This document shows positions 1 to 8,835 of a stretch of 64,000 bases of DNA, piece after piece. A program made the translations under genes and the position numbers. Each line of letters starts with the position of its first letter. Position 1 is the stretch's first letter. The DNA is from Sphingomonadales bacterium. Lineage in GTDB: Bacteria > Pseudomonadota > Alphaproteobacteria > Sphingomonadales > Sphingomonadaceae. The notes under the pieces were generated by a model that was not told the DNA's origin, did no database searches, and was given only the letters and a program-made list of their open reading frames with translations. Location of the stretch: positions 1,736,001 to 1,800,000 of the forward strand of contig JADJXT010000001.1 in the NCBI GenBank assembly GCA_016720115.1, written 5' to 3'.

Positions 1-1161
1 GATGGCAAGCTGGTCGCGGCAAGCTGGCAGGAGGCCTTTGACGCGATCAAGGCCAACTGGACCGGCGAAGCCGCCGTCATCGCTGGCGACATGGTCGATT
101 GCGAAACGATGTTTGCGGCGCGCGAACTGGCGGGCACCTCGATGCTCGAAGGTCGCCAGACCGGGCTTGCCTATGATACATCCTCGCTATCGGCAGTGAA
201 TTTCAACACCACCATCGCGGGCATCGAAAATGCCGATGTGATCCTGCTGGTTGGTAGCGACCTGCGCCGCGAGGCACCGCTGGTGAACACGCGGATCCAG
301 AAGGCCGTCCGCAAGCGCGGCGCGAAGGTTTTCGCCATCGGCCCGGCAACCGACCTCACCTACAAGGTCGAATGGCTCGGCGACGATCTGGCCGCGCTGG
401 CCAAGACGCCCAAGGCATTGGCTGAGGCGTTGAAAACGGCTGAGCGTCCGGCGATCATCGTTGGCGGCGGCGCGCTGCGCTATGAAGGCGTGCACGGTGC
501 TGCTCTGGTCTTTGCCAAGAAGAACAAGCTGGTGCATGAAGGCTGGAACGGCTTCAACGTGTTGCACTTTGCCGCGGCCCGCATGGGCGGACTGATGCTC
601 GGCTATGCCTTTGATGGCGGGATCAAGGCGCTGGCGGCGAAAAGGCCAAAGCTGGCCTTCTTCCTCGGGGCGGACGAGGTCGATTACGGCCTATTTGCCA
701 AGAGCTTCAAGGTCTATGTCGGCCATCATGGCGACAATGGCGCAAACAATGCCGACGTCGTGTTGCCTGCTGCGGCTTACAGCGAAAAGCCGGGCACCTG
801 GGTAAACCTTGAAGGGCGTGTCCAGCGTGGTGAGCGGGCGGTTTTCCCGCCGGGCGATGCGCGCGAGGATTGGGCCATTTTCCGCGCGCTTTCGGATGTG
901 CTGGGCAAGCGCTTGCCGTTCGACAGCCTCGACGAACTGCGCGCCGAAATGGTGAAGGCGGTTCCGGCGCTGGGTCAGGAAGGATTGGCTGACTATGGCT
1001 GGTCGGAACCCAAGCTGGAAACCGCTATGTCGGGCAAGATCGCCGATTATCCGATCAAGGATTTCTACCTGACCAACGCCATCTGCCGTGCGTCGGAAAC
1101 GATGCAGCGTTGTTCGGCGGAACTCGTGCATGGCGAGCAATTTCTGGAGGCAGCGGAATGA
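1..1161 (+). CDS. nuoG: NADH-quinone oxidoreductase subunit G, 3' part
   Basis: The reading frame is open from the first base of the window, so the 5' end lies outside; about 386 codons are visible. NuoG is the large iron-sulfur subunit of the peripheral arm of complex I, carrying electrons from the NADH module towards quinone. The visible part is the C-terminal molybdopterin-oxidoreductase-like half, which in complex I is structural and has no molybdenum; the N-terminal cysteine clusters are not visible. The call rests on the fold-typical text (for example VGSDLRREAPL) and on the following nuoH-N genes. The stop at 1159-1161 overlaps an ATG (1158) that leads nowhere, because a palindromic element separates nuoG from nuoH. 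Confidence 0.95.
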   Translation, partial: DGKLVAASWQEAFDAIKANWTGEAAVIAGDMVDCETMFAARELAGTSMLEGRQTGLAYDTSSLSAVNFNTTIAGIENADVILLVGSDLRREAPLVNTRIQKAVRKRGAKVFAIGPATDLTYKVEWLGDDLAALAKTPKALAEALKTAERPAIIVGGGALRYEGVHGAALVFAKKNKLVHEGWNGFNVLHFAAARMGGLMLGYAFDGGIKALAAKRPKLAFFLGADEVDYGLFAKSFKVYVGHHGDNGANNADVVLPAAAYSEKPGTWVNLEGRVQRGERAVFPPGDAREDWAIFRALSDVLGKRLPFDSLDELRAEMVKAVPALGQEGLADYGWSEPKLETAMSGKIADYPIKDFYLTNAICRASETMQRCSAELVHGEQFLEAAE

Positions 1162-1186
1162 GTGCGGTCTTCGCCACCCCAAATTG

Positions 1187-1278
1187 TGTCATTCCCGACT
1201 TGATCGGGAATCCATGGCCTGCATTCGCGTGCTCGCGGGACGGTCAGGCCATGGATTCCCGCTTTCGCGGGAATGACA
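1187..1278. repeat. Palindromic element between nuoG and nuoH
   Basis: Two arms of 34-35 bases (1187-1221 and 1245-1278) are inverted copies of each other with only a few differences, separated by a 23-base loop. Each arm also contains a smaller palindrome of the form ATTCCC-N8/9-GGGAAT. The copy lies entirely in the 145-base gap between nuoG and nuoH and ends about 28 bases before the nuoH start, so it is carried on the nuo transcript as a strong hairpin. Palindromes with an ATTCCCGC...GCGGGAAT core are common dispersed repeats in proteobacterial genomes; membership of one named family is inferred, not tested. Confidence 0.85.
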
Positions 1279-1306
1279 ATAAATTTATTGTTGAGGAGAG
1301 CGCGCA

Positions 1307-2353
1307 ATGACCGCCTTCTTCCAAACCCTCGGCATGTCCTATGAATGGGCGTGGTTCATAGCAACCATCGCGGGCATCCTGCTGATCGCACTGCCGCTGA
1401 TGCTGGCCGTGGCGATGATCATTTATGCCGATCGCAAGATCTGGGCGGCGATGGCGTTGCGGCGCGGGCCGAATGTGGTCGGTCCCTTTGGTCTGCTGCA
1501 GTCCTTCGCCGACGGCCTCAAGGTTTTCCTGCAGGAAACGATCATCCCTTCGGCGTCGAACCGCGGGCTGTTCCTTATCGCGCCGATCATCACCTTCACC
1601 GTCGCGCTGATGGCCTGGGCGGTGATTCCGTTCAATTCGGGCGCGGTGCTGGCGGATATCAATGTCGGCCTGCTCTATATCCTCGCGATCAGTTCGCTGG
1701 GGGTTTATGGCGTCGTGATTGCGGGCTGGGCCTCGAATTCCAAATATCCCTTCTTTTCGGCGATGCGTGCCGCCGCGCAGATGATATCCTATGAAGTCTC
1801 GATCGGTTTTATCCTGATCTGCGTCGTGCTCTGGGCCAAAACGTTCAATATGCTTGGCATTGTCGAGGCACAAAAGGCTCATGTGCTCGGTTTTGTGAAC
1901 GCCTTTGGCCTCAACCCGCTGCTTTTCCCGATTGCGGTGATGTTCCTGATCAGCGCGATGGCCGAAACCGCGCGCGCGCCTTTCGACCTGACCGAGGCGG
2001 AGAGCGAACTCGTCGCCGGTTACCAGACCGAATATAGCTCGATGAGCTTCGCGCTCTACTGGCTCGGCGAATATGCCAATGTGCTGCTGATGTGCACATT
2101 GAATGCCGTGCTCTTCTGGGGCGGTTACTTGCCGCCAGTGGACTGGGCACCGCTTTATGTTGTGCCCGGTATCATCTGGCTGTTTGCCAAGATATTTGTC
2201 TTCTTCTTCATCTTCAGCTGGGTGAAGGCCACCGTGCCACGTTACCGCTATGACCAGCTGATGCGTCTGGGCTGGAAGGTGTTCCTGCCGGTTTCCTTGC
2301 TGTGGGTCTGCATCGTTTCCGGCTATCTGATGTTCACGGGGCATTTCGCATGA
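1307..2353 (+). CDS. nuoH: NADH-quinone oxidoreductase subunit H
   Basis: A 348-residue membrane protein with about eight hydrophobic segments, the usual size for NuoH. It is the complex I membrane subunit that forms the quinone-binding chamber at the junction with the peripheral arm. Family-typical text includes ADRKIWAAMALRRGPN near residue 45 and ETARAPFDLTEAESELVAGY near residue 225, the conserved acidic loop of this subunit. A GAGGAG ribosome binding site lies about eight bases before the ATG. The stop overlaps the nuoI start (ATGA), indicating translational coupling. Confidence 0.97.
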   Translation: MTAFFQTLGMSYEWAWFIATIAGILLIALPLMLAVAMIIYADRKIWAAMALRRGPNVVGPFGLLQSFADGLKVFLQETIIPSASNRGLFLIAPIITFTVALMAWAVIPFNSGAVLADINVGLLYILAISSLGVYGVVIAGWASNSKYPFFSAMRAAAQMISYEVSIGFILICVVLWAKTFNMLGIVEAQKAHVLGFVNAFGLNPLLFPIAVMFLISAMAETARAPFDLTEAESELVAGYQTEYSSMSFALYWLGEYANVLLMCTLNAVLFWGGYLPPVDWAPLYVVPGIIWLFAKIFVFFFIFSWVKATVPRYRYDQLMRLGWKVFLPVSLLWVCIVSGYLMFTGHFA

Positions 2354-2838
2354 GTACCATCGCCCATCTCGTCAAATCCTTCACGCTGTGGGAATTCGTC
2401 AAGGCGCACTGGCTGACCTTGCAATATTTCTTCAAGCCCAAGGTGACGATCAACTATCCGTTCGAAAAGAACCCGCTTTCCCCGCGCTTTCGCGGCGAAC
2501 ATGCGCTGCGCCGTTATGCCAATGGCGAGGAACGCTGCATCGCGTGCAAGCTGTGCGAGGCGGTATGTCCGGCGCAGGCGATCACCATTGAGGCCGAACC
2601 GCGCGAGGATGGCAGTCGTCGCACCACGCGCTATGACATCGACATGACCAAGTGCATCTATTGCGGCTTCTGCCAGGAAGCCTGCCCGGTTGATGCCATC
2701 GTCGAAGGCCCGAATTTCGAATATGCCACCGAAACCCGTGAAGAGCTGCTCTACAACAAGGACAAGCTGCTGGCCAACGGGGACAAATGGGAACGCGCGA
2801 TCGCGGCAAACATTGCCGCCGATGCGCCCTATCGATAA
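2350..2838 (+). CDS. nuoI: NADH-quinone oxidoreductase subunit I
   Basis: A 162-residue ferredoxin-like subunit of complex I that carries clusters N6a and N6b on the way to quinone. Two complete 4Fe-4S motifs are visible: Cys63/66/69/73 (CIACKLCEAVCP) and Cys102/105/108/112 (CIYCGFCQEACP). The ATG at 2350 overlaps the nuoH stop by the ATGA arrangement; a longer frame opens at 2302 but would overlap nuoH by about 50 bases and lengthen the N terminus beyond the family norm, so 2350 is chosen. Confidence 0.97.
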   Translation: MSTIAHLVKSFTLWEFVKAHWLTLQYFFKPKVTINYPFEKNPLSPRFRGEHALRRYANGEERCIACKLCEAVCPAQAITIEAEPREDGSRRTTRYDIDMTKCIYCGFCQEACPVDAIVEGPNFEYATETREELLYNKDKLLANGDKWERAIAANIAADAPYR

Positions 2839-2850
2839 GGGGCGCGCATC

Positions 2851-3465
2851 ATGATCCAGGTCGTTTCCTTCTATATCTTTGCCGCTATCCTTTTGGCCTC
2901 AGCCGCGATGGTGATTTTCGCGCGTAATCCGGTGCACAGCGTGCTCTGGCTGATCGTCGCCTTCTTCAACGCCGCTGCGCTGATGGTGCTGGTGGGGGCG
3001 GAGTTCATCGCGATGCTGCTCGTCATAGTCTATGTCGGTGCGGTCGCGGTGCTTTTCCTGTTCGTCGTGATGATGCTCGACATCGACTTCGCCGAACTGC
3101 GCGCCGGCTTTGTCAGCAATTTGCCGCTGGGTATCCTGCTGGCGATCGTACTCGTGGTCGAACTGGTGCTGGGAATTGGCGCCTATCGCGCCGGAGCGGT
3201 CGAACTGGGCAATGCCGTTGCCGCCGCAACGCCGGTCGACAAGCCCAATATCGAGGCAATGGGCGCATTGCTCTATTCCAAATATGTGTTCCTGTTCGAA
3301 ACGGCAGGGTTGATCCTTCTGGTCGCGATGATCGGTGCGATCGTGCTGACCCATCGCCAGCGCAAGGGCGTCCGCCCGCAGAATATTTCGAAACAGAACC
3401 GCCGCCGTCCGCAGGATGCGGTGCGCAATGTGAACCAGCCCGTGGGGCAGGGGGTGGAGCTATGA
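2851..3465 (+). CDS. nuoJ: NADH-quinone oxidoreductase subunit J
   Basis: A 204-residue membrane subunit of complex I with five hydrophobic segments in the first 170 residues and a basic C-terminal tail (KQNRRRPQDAVRNVNQP). The segment EFIAMLLVIVYVGAVAVLF is the well-conserved third helix of NuoJ/ND6, which contains the pi-bulge tied to proton pumping. It starts 12 bases after nuoI and its end overlaps the nuoK start by four bases. Confidence 0.96.
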   Translation: MIQVVSFYIFAAILLASAAMVIFARNPVHSVLWLIVAFFNAAALMVLVGAEFIAMLLVIVYVGAVAVLFLFVVMMLDIDFAELRAGFVSNLPLGILLAIVLVVELVLGIGAYRAGAVELGNAVAAATPVDKPNIEAMGALLYSKYVFLFETAGLILLVAMIGAIVLTHRQRKGVRPQNISKQNRRRPQDAVRNVNQPVGQGVEL

Positions 3466-3767
3466 TCGGCATCGAACATTATCTGGTCGTCAGCTCGATC
3501 CTGTTCGTGATGGGGGTGCTCGGCATTTTCCTGAACCGGAAAAATGTCATCATCATCCTGATGGCGATCGAACTCATCCTGCTTTCGGTCAATATCAACC
3601 TCGTCGCGTTCAGCGCCTTCCTTGGCGATCCGGTGGGTCAGGTGTTCGCGATGTTCGTCTTGACCGTCGCGGCGGGCGAAGCCGCCATCGGCCTTGCCAT
3701 TCTTGTCATTTACTTCCGCGGTCGCGGCACGATTGCCGTTGACGATGTCAACCGGATGAAGGGGTAA
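3462..3767 (+). CDS. nuoK: NADH-quinone oxidoreductase subunit K
   Basis: A 101-residue protein with three transmembrane helices, the standard NuoK/ND4L length. Conserved membrane glutamates used in proton translocation are visible in the IELILLSVNIN segment (about Glu39) and in AAGEAAIGLAI (about Glu75). Overlaps nuoJ by four bases and precedes nuoL by nine. Confidence 0.97.
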   Translation: MIGIEHYLVVSSILFVMGVLGIFLNRKNVIIILMAIELILLSVNINLVAFSAFLGDPVGQVFAMFVLTVAAGEAAIGLAILVIYFRGRGTIAVDDVNRMKG

Positions 3768-3776
3768 GCCGGTCTT

Positions 3777-5828
3777 ATGTCGTCCATCGAAATCATCGTA
3801 TTCGGGCCATTGCTCGCGGCCATAATCGCCGGGCTTGGTCAGAATTTCATCGGTAAGACTGCCGCGAAGGTCATCACGACCGGCGGGCTGTTCCTGGCCT
3901 GCGCGCTGAGCTGGCCCATCTTCATCGCTTTCCTCACCGGGGACGAGAAGGCCTATGTCGAACCTGTGATGCAATGGGTGCAGTCCGGCGCATTGAGTTT
4001 TGACTGGGAACTGCGCGTCGATGCGCTGACCGCCGTGATGCTGGTGGTGATCACCACCGTTTCCGCACTCGTCCACCTCTATAGCTGGAGCTATATGGAG
4101 GAAGATCCGGACCAGCCGCGCTTCTTCGCCTATCTCTCGCTCTTCACCTTCGCGATGCTGATGCTGGTGACCGCGAACAACCTCGTCCAGATGTTCTTCG
4201 GATGGGAAGGCGTCGGTCTTGCCTCCTATCTGCTTATCGGTTTCTGGTACAAGAAACCCAGTGCCAATGCTGCCGCGATCAAGGCGTTCGTCGTCAACCG
4301 CGTCGGCGATCTTGGCTTCATGCTCGGCATTTTCGGCGTATTCTGGCTGTTCGGCACCGTATCCATCCCCGATATCCTTGCCGCCGCACCCGAAAAGGCG
4401 GGATCGAGCATCGGCTTCCTCGGGATGCGTGTCGATACGATGAGCCTGCTTTGCGTGCTGCTGTTCATCGGTGCGATGGGCAAGTCGGCTCAGCTCGGCC
4501 TGCACACCTGGCTTCCCGACGCGATGGAGGGCCCGACCCCGGTTTCGGCGCTGATCCACGCAGCAACGATGGTGACCGCCGGCGTCTTTATGGTGTGTCG
4601 CCTGTCGCCGCTGTTTGAAACCAGCCAGTTCGCGCTCAACGTCGTGACCATTGTCGGCGCAACCACGGCTCTGTTCGCCGCCACGGTGGGCCTTGTGCAG
4701 AACGACATCAAGCGCGTGATCGCCTATTCGACCTGCTCGCAGCTCGGCTACATGTTCTTCGCCGCAGGCGTCGGTGCCTACAGCGCGGCGATGTTCCACC
4801 TGTTCACGCACGCCTTTTTCAAGGCGCTGCTGTTCCTTGGCGCAGGCAGCGTGATCCACGCGATGCACCACGAACAGGATATGCGCTTCTACGGCGGCCT
4901 GCGGAAGCATATCCCGCTGACCTTCTGGGCGATGACGGCGGGCACGCTGGCCATCACTGGCGTCGGCGTTGTCGGTATTGGCGGTTTTGCAGGCTTCCAT
5001 TCAAAAGATGCGATCATCGAGGCCGCTTATGCCTCGACCGCACCCTGGGGTGGCTATGCCTTCTTCATCGGCGTGTTCGCGGCGCTGCTCACCAGCTTCT
5101 ACAGCTGGCGCCTTGTTTTCCTGACCTTCTTCGGCAAGCCGCGCTGGGCGCAGTCGGAGCATATCCAGCACGCAGTGCACGATTCGCATGGGCATGACGA
5201 TCATCACGGCCATGACGATCATGGTCATCACGGCGCGCACGACGATGGCACCGCAGGCTATCACCCACATGAAAGCCCATGGCCGATGCTGGTGCCGCTG
5301 GCAGTGCTGACGCTGGGTGCGATCGCTGCTGGCTATGTCTTCAAATATGATTTCATCTACGCCGAAGAGGGCGGGACCGCCTTCTGGGCCGCATCGACGC
5401 TCTATTTCAACGAGCATCTGATCCATGCAATGCACCATGTGCCGATGTGGGTGAAGCTGGCGTCGACAGTAGCGATGCTGACCGGTCTGTTCACTGCCTG
5501 GATGATGTACATCCGTTCTGAAACCGCGCCCGCAACGGTCGCGAAGCATTTCGAGCCGCTGTACAAATTCTTCTACAATAAATGGTATTTTGACGAACTC
5601 TACAACCTTGTCTTCGTCAAACCGGCCTTCTGGTTCGGAAGCCTCTTCTGGAAAGGCGGCGATATCGGTATTATCGACCGCTTTGGCCCGAACGGGTCGG
5701 CCGCTGCCGTTGGCCTGACCAGCCGTCTCGCCGTCCGTATGCAGTCGGGCTATCTCTACACTTATGCGCTGGTGATGCTGCTTGGCCTCGTCGCCGCAAT
5801 CAGCTGGTTTATGGTGCAAGCGCGATGA
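3777..5828 (+). CDS. nuoL: NADH-quinone oxidoreductase subunit L
   Basis: A 683-residue antiporter-like subunit of complex I, the distal proton pump with the long lateral helix at its C terminus. Family signatures include the YMEEDPDQPRFFAYLSLFTF and FFGWEGVGLASYLLIGFWY blocks near residues 105 and 140 and HTWLPDAMEGPTPVSALIHA near residue 240. Residues about 465-495 form a loop very rich in His and Asp/Gly (repeats of HDDHHGHD type), longer than in the E. coli protein and possibly metal-binding; such loops occur in other alphaproteobacterial NuoL proteins. The stop overlaps the nuoM ATG. Confidence 0.97.
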   Translation: MSSIEIIVFGPLLAAIIAGLGQNFIGKTAAKVITTGGLFLACALSWPIFIAFLTGDEKAYVEPVMQWVQSGALSFDWELRVDALTAVMLVVITTVSALVHLYSWSYMEEDPDQPRFFAYLSLFTFAMLMLVTANNLVQMFFGWEGVGLASYLLIGFWYKKPSANAAAIKAFVVNRVGDLGFMLGIFGVFWLFGTVSIPDILAAAPEKAGSSIGFLGMRVDTMSLLCVLLFIGAMGKSAQLGLHTWLPDAMEGPTPVSALIHAATMVTAGVFMVCRLSPLFETSQFALNVVTIVGATTALFAATVGLVQNDIKRVIAYSTCSQLGYMFFAAGVGAYSAAMFHLFTHAFFKALLFLGAGSVIHAMHHEQDMRFYGGLRKHIPLTFWAMTAGTLAITGVGVVGIGGFAGFHSKDAIIEAAYASTAPWGGYAFFIGVFAALLTSFYSWRLVFLTFFGKPRWAQSEHIQHAVHDSHGHDDHHGHDDHGHHGAHDDGTAGYHPHESPWPMLVPLAVLTLGAIAAGYVFKYDFIYAEEGGTAFWAASTLYFNEHLIHAMHHVPMWVKLASTVAMLTGLFTAWMMYIRSETAPATVAKHFEPLYKFFYNKWYFDELYNLVFVKPAFWFGSLFWKGGDIGIIDRFGPNGSAAAVGLTSRLAVRMQSGYLYTYALVMLLGLVAAISWFMVQAR

Positions 5829-7393
5829 ACGCCGCCGAACTCCCCATCCTTTCGATCATGCTCGCCGTGCCGCTGCTCGGCGCGGTGGCCTGTCTGTTCG
5901 CACGCGCCGAAATGGCGCGGATCATTGCGCTGACGGCAACTTTGTTCAACCTGCTGCTCGGCGTCTGGCTCTGGGCCAGCTATGATCCTGCCGGTGCGCA
6001 GTGGCAGTTTGTCGAGAATGCCGCGCCATTCGGGCCGATCGCCTGGAAACTGGGCATTGACGGCATTTCGCTGCTGCTCATCATGCTGTCGGTTTTCCTG
6101 ATGCCGATCTGCATCGGTGCCAGCTGGCGCGCGATTACCGAACGTGTCGGCCTCTACATGGCAAGCTTCCTGTTGATGGAAACGCTGATGATCGGCGTGT
6201 TCGCGGCACAGGATCTGCTGCTGTTCTATATCATGTTCGAAGCTGGCCTCATTCCGATGTATCTGATCATCGGCATCTGGGGCGGCAAGGACCGTATCTA
6301 CGCCAGCTACAAATTCTTCCTCTACACGCTGCTCGGCTCGGTGTTCATGCTGCTGGCGATGCTGTGGATGATCCAACAGGCGGGCACGGCGGATATCCCT
6401 GCGCTGCTCAACCATGATTTCCCCCCGCAGGCGCAGACGATCCTGTGGCTGGCCTTCTTTGCCTCCTTTGCCGTCAAGATGCCGATGTGGCCTGTTCACA
6501 CCTGGCTTCCCGATGCGCACGTGCAGGCACCGACTGCCGGTTCGGTGATCCTGGCAGGCGTGCTGCTGAAGATGGGGGGCTATGGCTTCCTGCGTTTCTC
6601 GCTGCCGATGTTCCCGGAGGCTTCGGCGCAGTTCATGTGGCTTATCTTCGGCCTGTCGATGGTCGCCGTAGTCTATACCAGTCTCGTCGCGCTGGTTCAG
6701 GACGACATGAAGAAGCTGATTGCCTATTCGTCGGTCGCACACATGGCGATCGTGACCATGGGCCTGTTCACCTTCAATCAGCAAGGTATCGAAGGCGCCA
6801 TCGTCGTGATGCTCAGCCACGGGCTGGTATCGGGCGCGCTCTTCCTGTGCGTCGGTGTGATCTATGATCGCCTGCACACGCGTGAGATCAGCCGTTATGG
6901 CGGGCTCAGCATCAACATGCCCAAATATGCGCTGTTCTTCATGCTGTTCACCATGGCGAGCGTGGGCCTGCCCGGAACCAGCGGCTTTGTCGGCGAGTTC
7001 CTCTCGCTTGCAGGCGCGTACAAGGTTTCAACCTGGGCAACGCTGATCGCCACTACCGGGATCATTCTGGGGGCAGGCTATATGCTCTATTTGTATCGCC
7101 GGATTGCCTTTGGCGAGCAGACGAACGCCGATGCGGCTGCGATGCCTGATCTCGACAATCGCGAATTGTGGCTGCTCGCGCCGATTGCGGCGGCGGTGTT
7201 GTGGATGGGTGTCTATCCCGAAAGCTTCCTGGCTCCGATCCGCCGCGATGTTGCGACGATTGTCGAGCGTATCGAGCGTGCAGCGCCCGCAGGCGACAGC
7301 AAGCTCAAGGAAAATGACAAGACGACCGCCAGATATCGCGTGCAGGCGCATGGCGACGAACATGGGAAAAAGGCCGAGGGGGCCACGCACTAA
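5825..7393 (+). CDS. nuoM: NADH-quinone oxidoreductase subunit M
   Basis: A 522-residue antiporter-like proton-pumping subunit of complex I with about 14 hydrophobic helices. The conserved membrane Glu in FEAGLIPMYL (about residue 139) and the block KMPMWPVHTWLPDAHVQAPT (about residues 218-237) are intact. The last 50 residues are a hydrophilic tail. It overlaps nuoL by four bases and its stop shares one base with the nuoN start. Confidence 0.97.
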   Translation: MNAAELPILSIMLAVPLLGAVACLFARAEMARIIALTATLFNLLLGVWLWASYDPAGAQWQFVENAAPFGPIAWKLGIDGISLLLIMLSVFLMPICIGASWRAITERVGLYMASFLLMETLMIGVFAAQDLLLFYIMFEAGLIPMYLIIGIWGGKDRIYASYKFFLYTLLGSVFMLLAMLWMIQQAGTADIPALLNHDFPPQAQTILWLAFFASFAVKMPMWPVHTWLPDAHVQAPTAGSVILAGVLLKMGGYGFLRFSLPMFPEASAQFMWLIFGLSMVAVVYTSLVALVQDDMKKLIAYSSVAHMAIVTMGLFTFNQQGIEGAIVVMLSHGLVSGALFLCVGVIYDRLHTREISRYGGLSINMPKYALFFMLFTMASVGLPGTSGFVGEFLSLAGAYKVSTWATLIATTGIILGAGYMLYLYRRIAFGEQTNADAAAMPDLDNRELWLLAPIAAAVLWMGVYPESFLAPIRRDVATIVERIERAAPAGDSKLKENDKTTARYRVQAHGDEHGKKAEGATH

Positions 7394-8835
7394 TGGACCT
7401 TTCAACCTCGCTCTCGCTGGTTCGTCCGGAGCTGGTTCTCAGCTTCTCCAGCCTTGTGCTGCTGCTGATCGCTGCATGGCGTCAGGAGGCCGGTCGTCTG
7501 GTCAGCATCCTTTCCGTTGCCGCACTAGTGGGCGCAGGCGCCTATGCGGTGCATTATCTGTGCGCCGGAACCGATGCGGCGGCATTTGACGGACTGTACC
7601 GTGCTGATGCTTTTGGCAGCTTTGCCAAGATACTGATCTATTTCGCGGCGGCTGTTTCCTTGGTGATTGCCCCCAAGGCGCTTGAGAAAATGGGCGCGAT
7701 GCGGGCTGAATATCCGGTACTCGTCATTCTTGCAGCGGTGGGTATGGGCGTAATGGTGTCGGCCTCCGATCTGCTGACGCTTTATATCGGCCTTGAACTG
7801 AACAGCCTTGCCGCCTATGTACTTGCCAGCTTTGCCCGCAATGACGGGCGTTCGGCAGAGGCGGGCCTTAAATATTTCGTCCTCGGCGCGCTGGCCAGCG
7901 GCATATTGCTGTTCGGCATGTCGTTGCTTTACGGCTTCACCGGCTCGACCAGCTTTGAAACCATCGGCGCGGCGATGGCCGGTGAACTCAGCATGGGGCT
8001 GCTCTTTGGTTTGGTATTCGTCCTTTCCGGCCTTGCTTTCAAGATCAGCGCGGCTCCGTTCCACATGTGGACGCCTGATGTTTATGAAGGCGCGCCGACG
8101 CCTGTCACGGCCTTCTTTGCCAGCGCGCCAAAGGTTGCCGCCAGCGCGCTGCTGATCCGCGTCGTGATCGAGGCATTTGGGAACCAGGTTCAGGCCTGGC
8201 AGCAGATCGTGATGGTCGTGGCTATCATGTCGATCTTGGTCGGCGCGGTCGGCGCCATCGGCCAGCAGAACCTCAAGAGGCTGCTGGCATATAGCTCGAT
8301 CAACAATGTCGGTTTCCTCCTTATCGGCCTCGCTGCCGGAACCGAACAGGGCGTTTCCGCGATGCTGGTCTATCTGGCAATTTATGTGGCGATGACGCTG
8401 GGCGGGTTCATCTGCCTGATGCAACTCAAAGGTCGCGATGGCGAAATGAAGGAAAGCATGGCGGATATTGCCGGACTTTCGAAATCCCAACCCGCGCTGG
8501 CAGCCGCCTTTGCGATTTTCATGTTCAGCCTTGCAGGTATTCCTCCACTTTTCGGCTTTTATGGCAAGCTGGTTGTATTCAACGCTGCCATCGCCGCAGG
8601 GCTGTTCCCGCTGGCGGTGATCGGCATCGCCGCCTCGGTAATCGGCGCCTTCTATTATTTGAAGGTTGTCAAAACGATGTATTTCGATGAACCGGCTAAC
8701 GCTGTCGAGGCGTCGGGAGACAATGTGCTTGGCTGGAGCGGCGGTGCGCTTGCGTTGGCTGTGTCACCCTTGGGCTATCTGGCCATTCCGGTTCTGACTG
8801 CGGTTACCGTTCAGGCTGCTGGAGCGCTGTTCTGA
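7393..8835 (+). CDS. nuoN: NADH-quinone oxidoreductase subunit N
   Basis: A 480-residue antiporter-like membrane subunit of complex I, the third proton pump. ELNSLAAYVLASF near residue 136 and the FHMWTPDVYEGAPTPVTAFF block near residue 222 are characteristic. It is the last nuo gene; its stop TGA overlaps an apparent CTG start of birA, so the nuo operon seems to read on into birA, coaX and rnj. Confidence 0.97.
   Translation: MDLSTSLSLVRPELVLSFSSLVLLLIAAWRQEAGRLVSILSVAALVGAGAYAVHYLCAGTDAAAFDGLYRADAFGSFAKILIYFAAAVSLVIAPKALEKMGAMRAEYPVLVILAAVGMGVMVSASDLLTLYIGLELNSLAAYVLASFARNDGRSAEAGLKYFVLGALASGILLFGMSLLYGFTGSTSFETIGAAMAGELSMGLLFGLVFVLSGLAFKISAAPFHMWTPDVYEGAPTPVTAFFASAPKVAASALLIRVVIEAFGNQVQAWQQIVMVVAIMSILVGAVGAIGQQNLKRLLAYSSINNVGFLLIGLAAGTEQGVSAMLVYLAIYVAMTLGGFICLMQLKGRDGEMKESMADIAGLSKSQPALAAAFAIFMFSLAGIPPLFGFYGKLVVFNAAIAAGLFPLAVIGIAASVIGAFYYLKVVKTMYFDEPANAVEASGDNVLGWSGGALALAVSPLGYLAIPVLTAVTVQAAGALF

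Noticed and set aside
3273..5000. A 575-codon leftward frame opposite nuoJ-nuoL
   Set aside because: It is a GC-driven shadow of conserved complex I genes, very rich in His, Asp, Glu and Arg, without a ribosome binding site.
5180..5270. Repeat-like CATGACGATCATCACGG units in nuoL
   Set aside because: They encode a His-rich loop and are explained by the protein; not a CRISPR or regulatory repeat.
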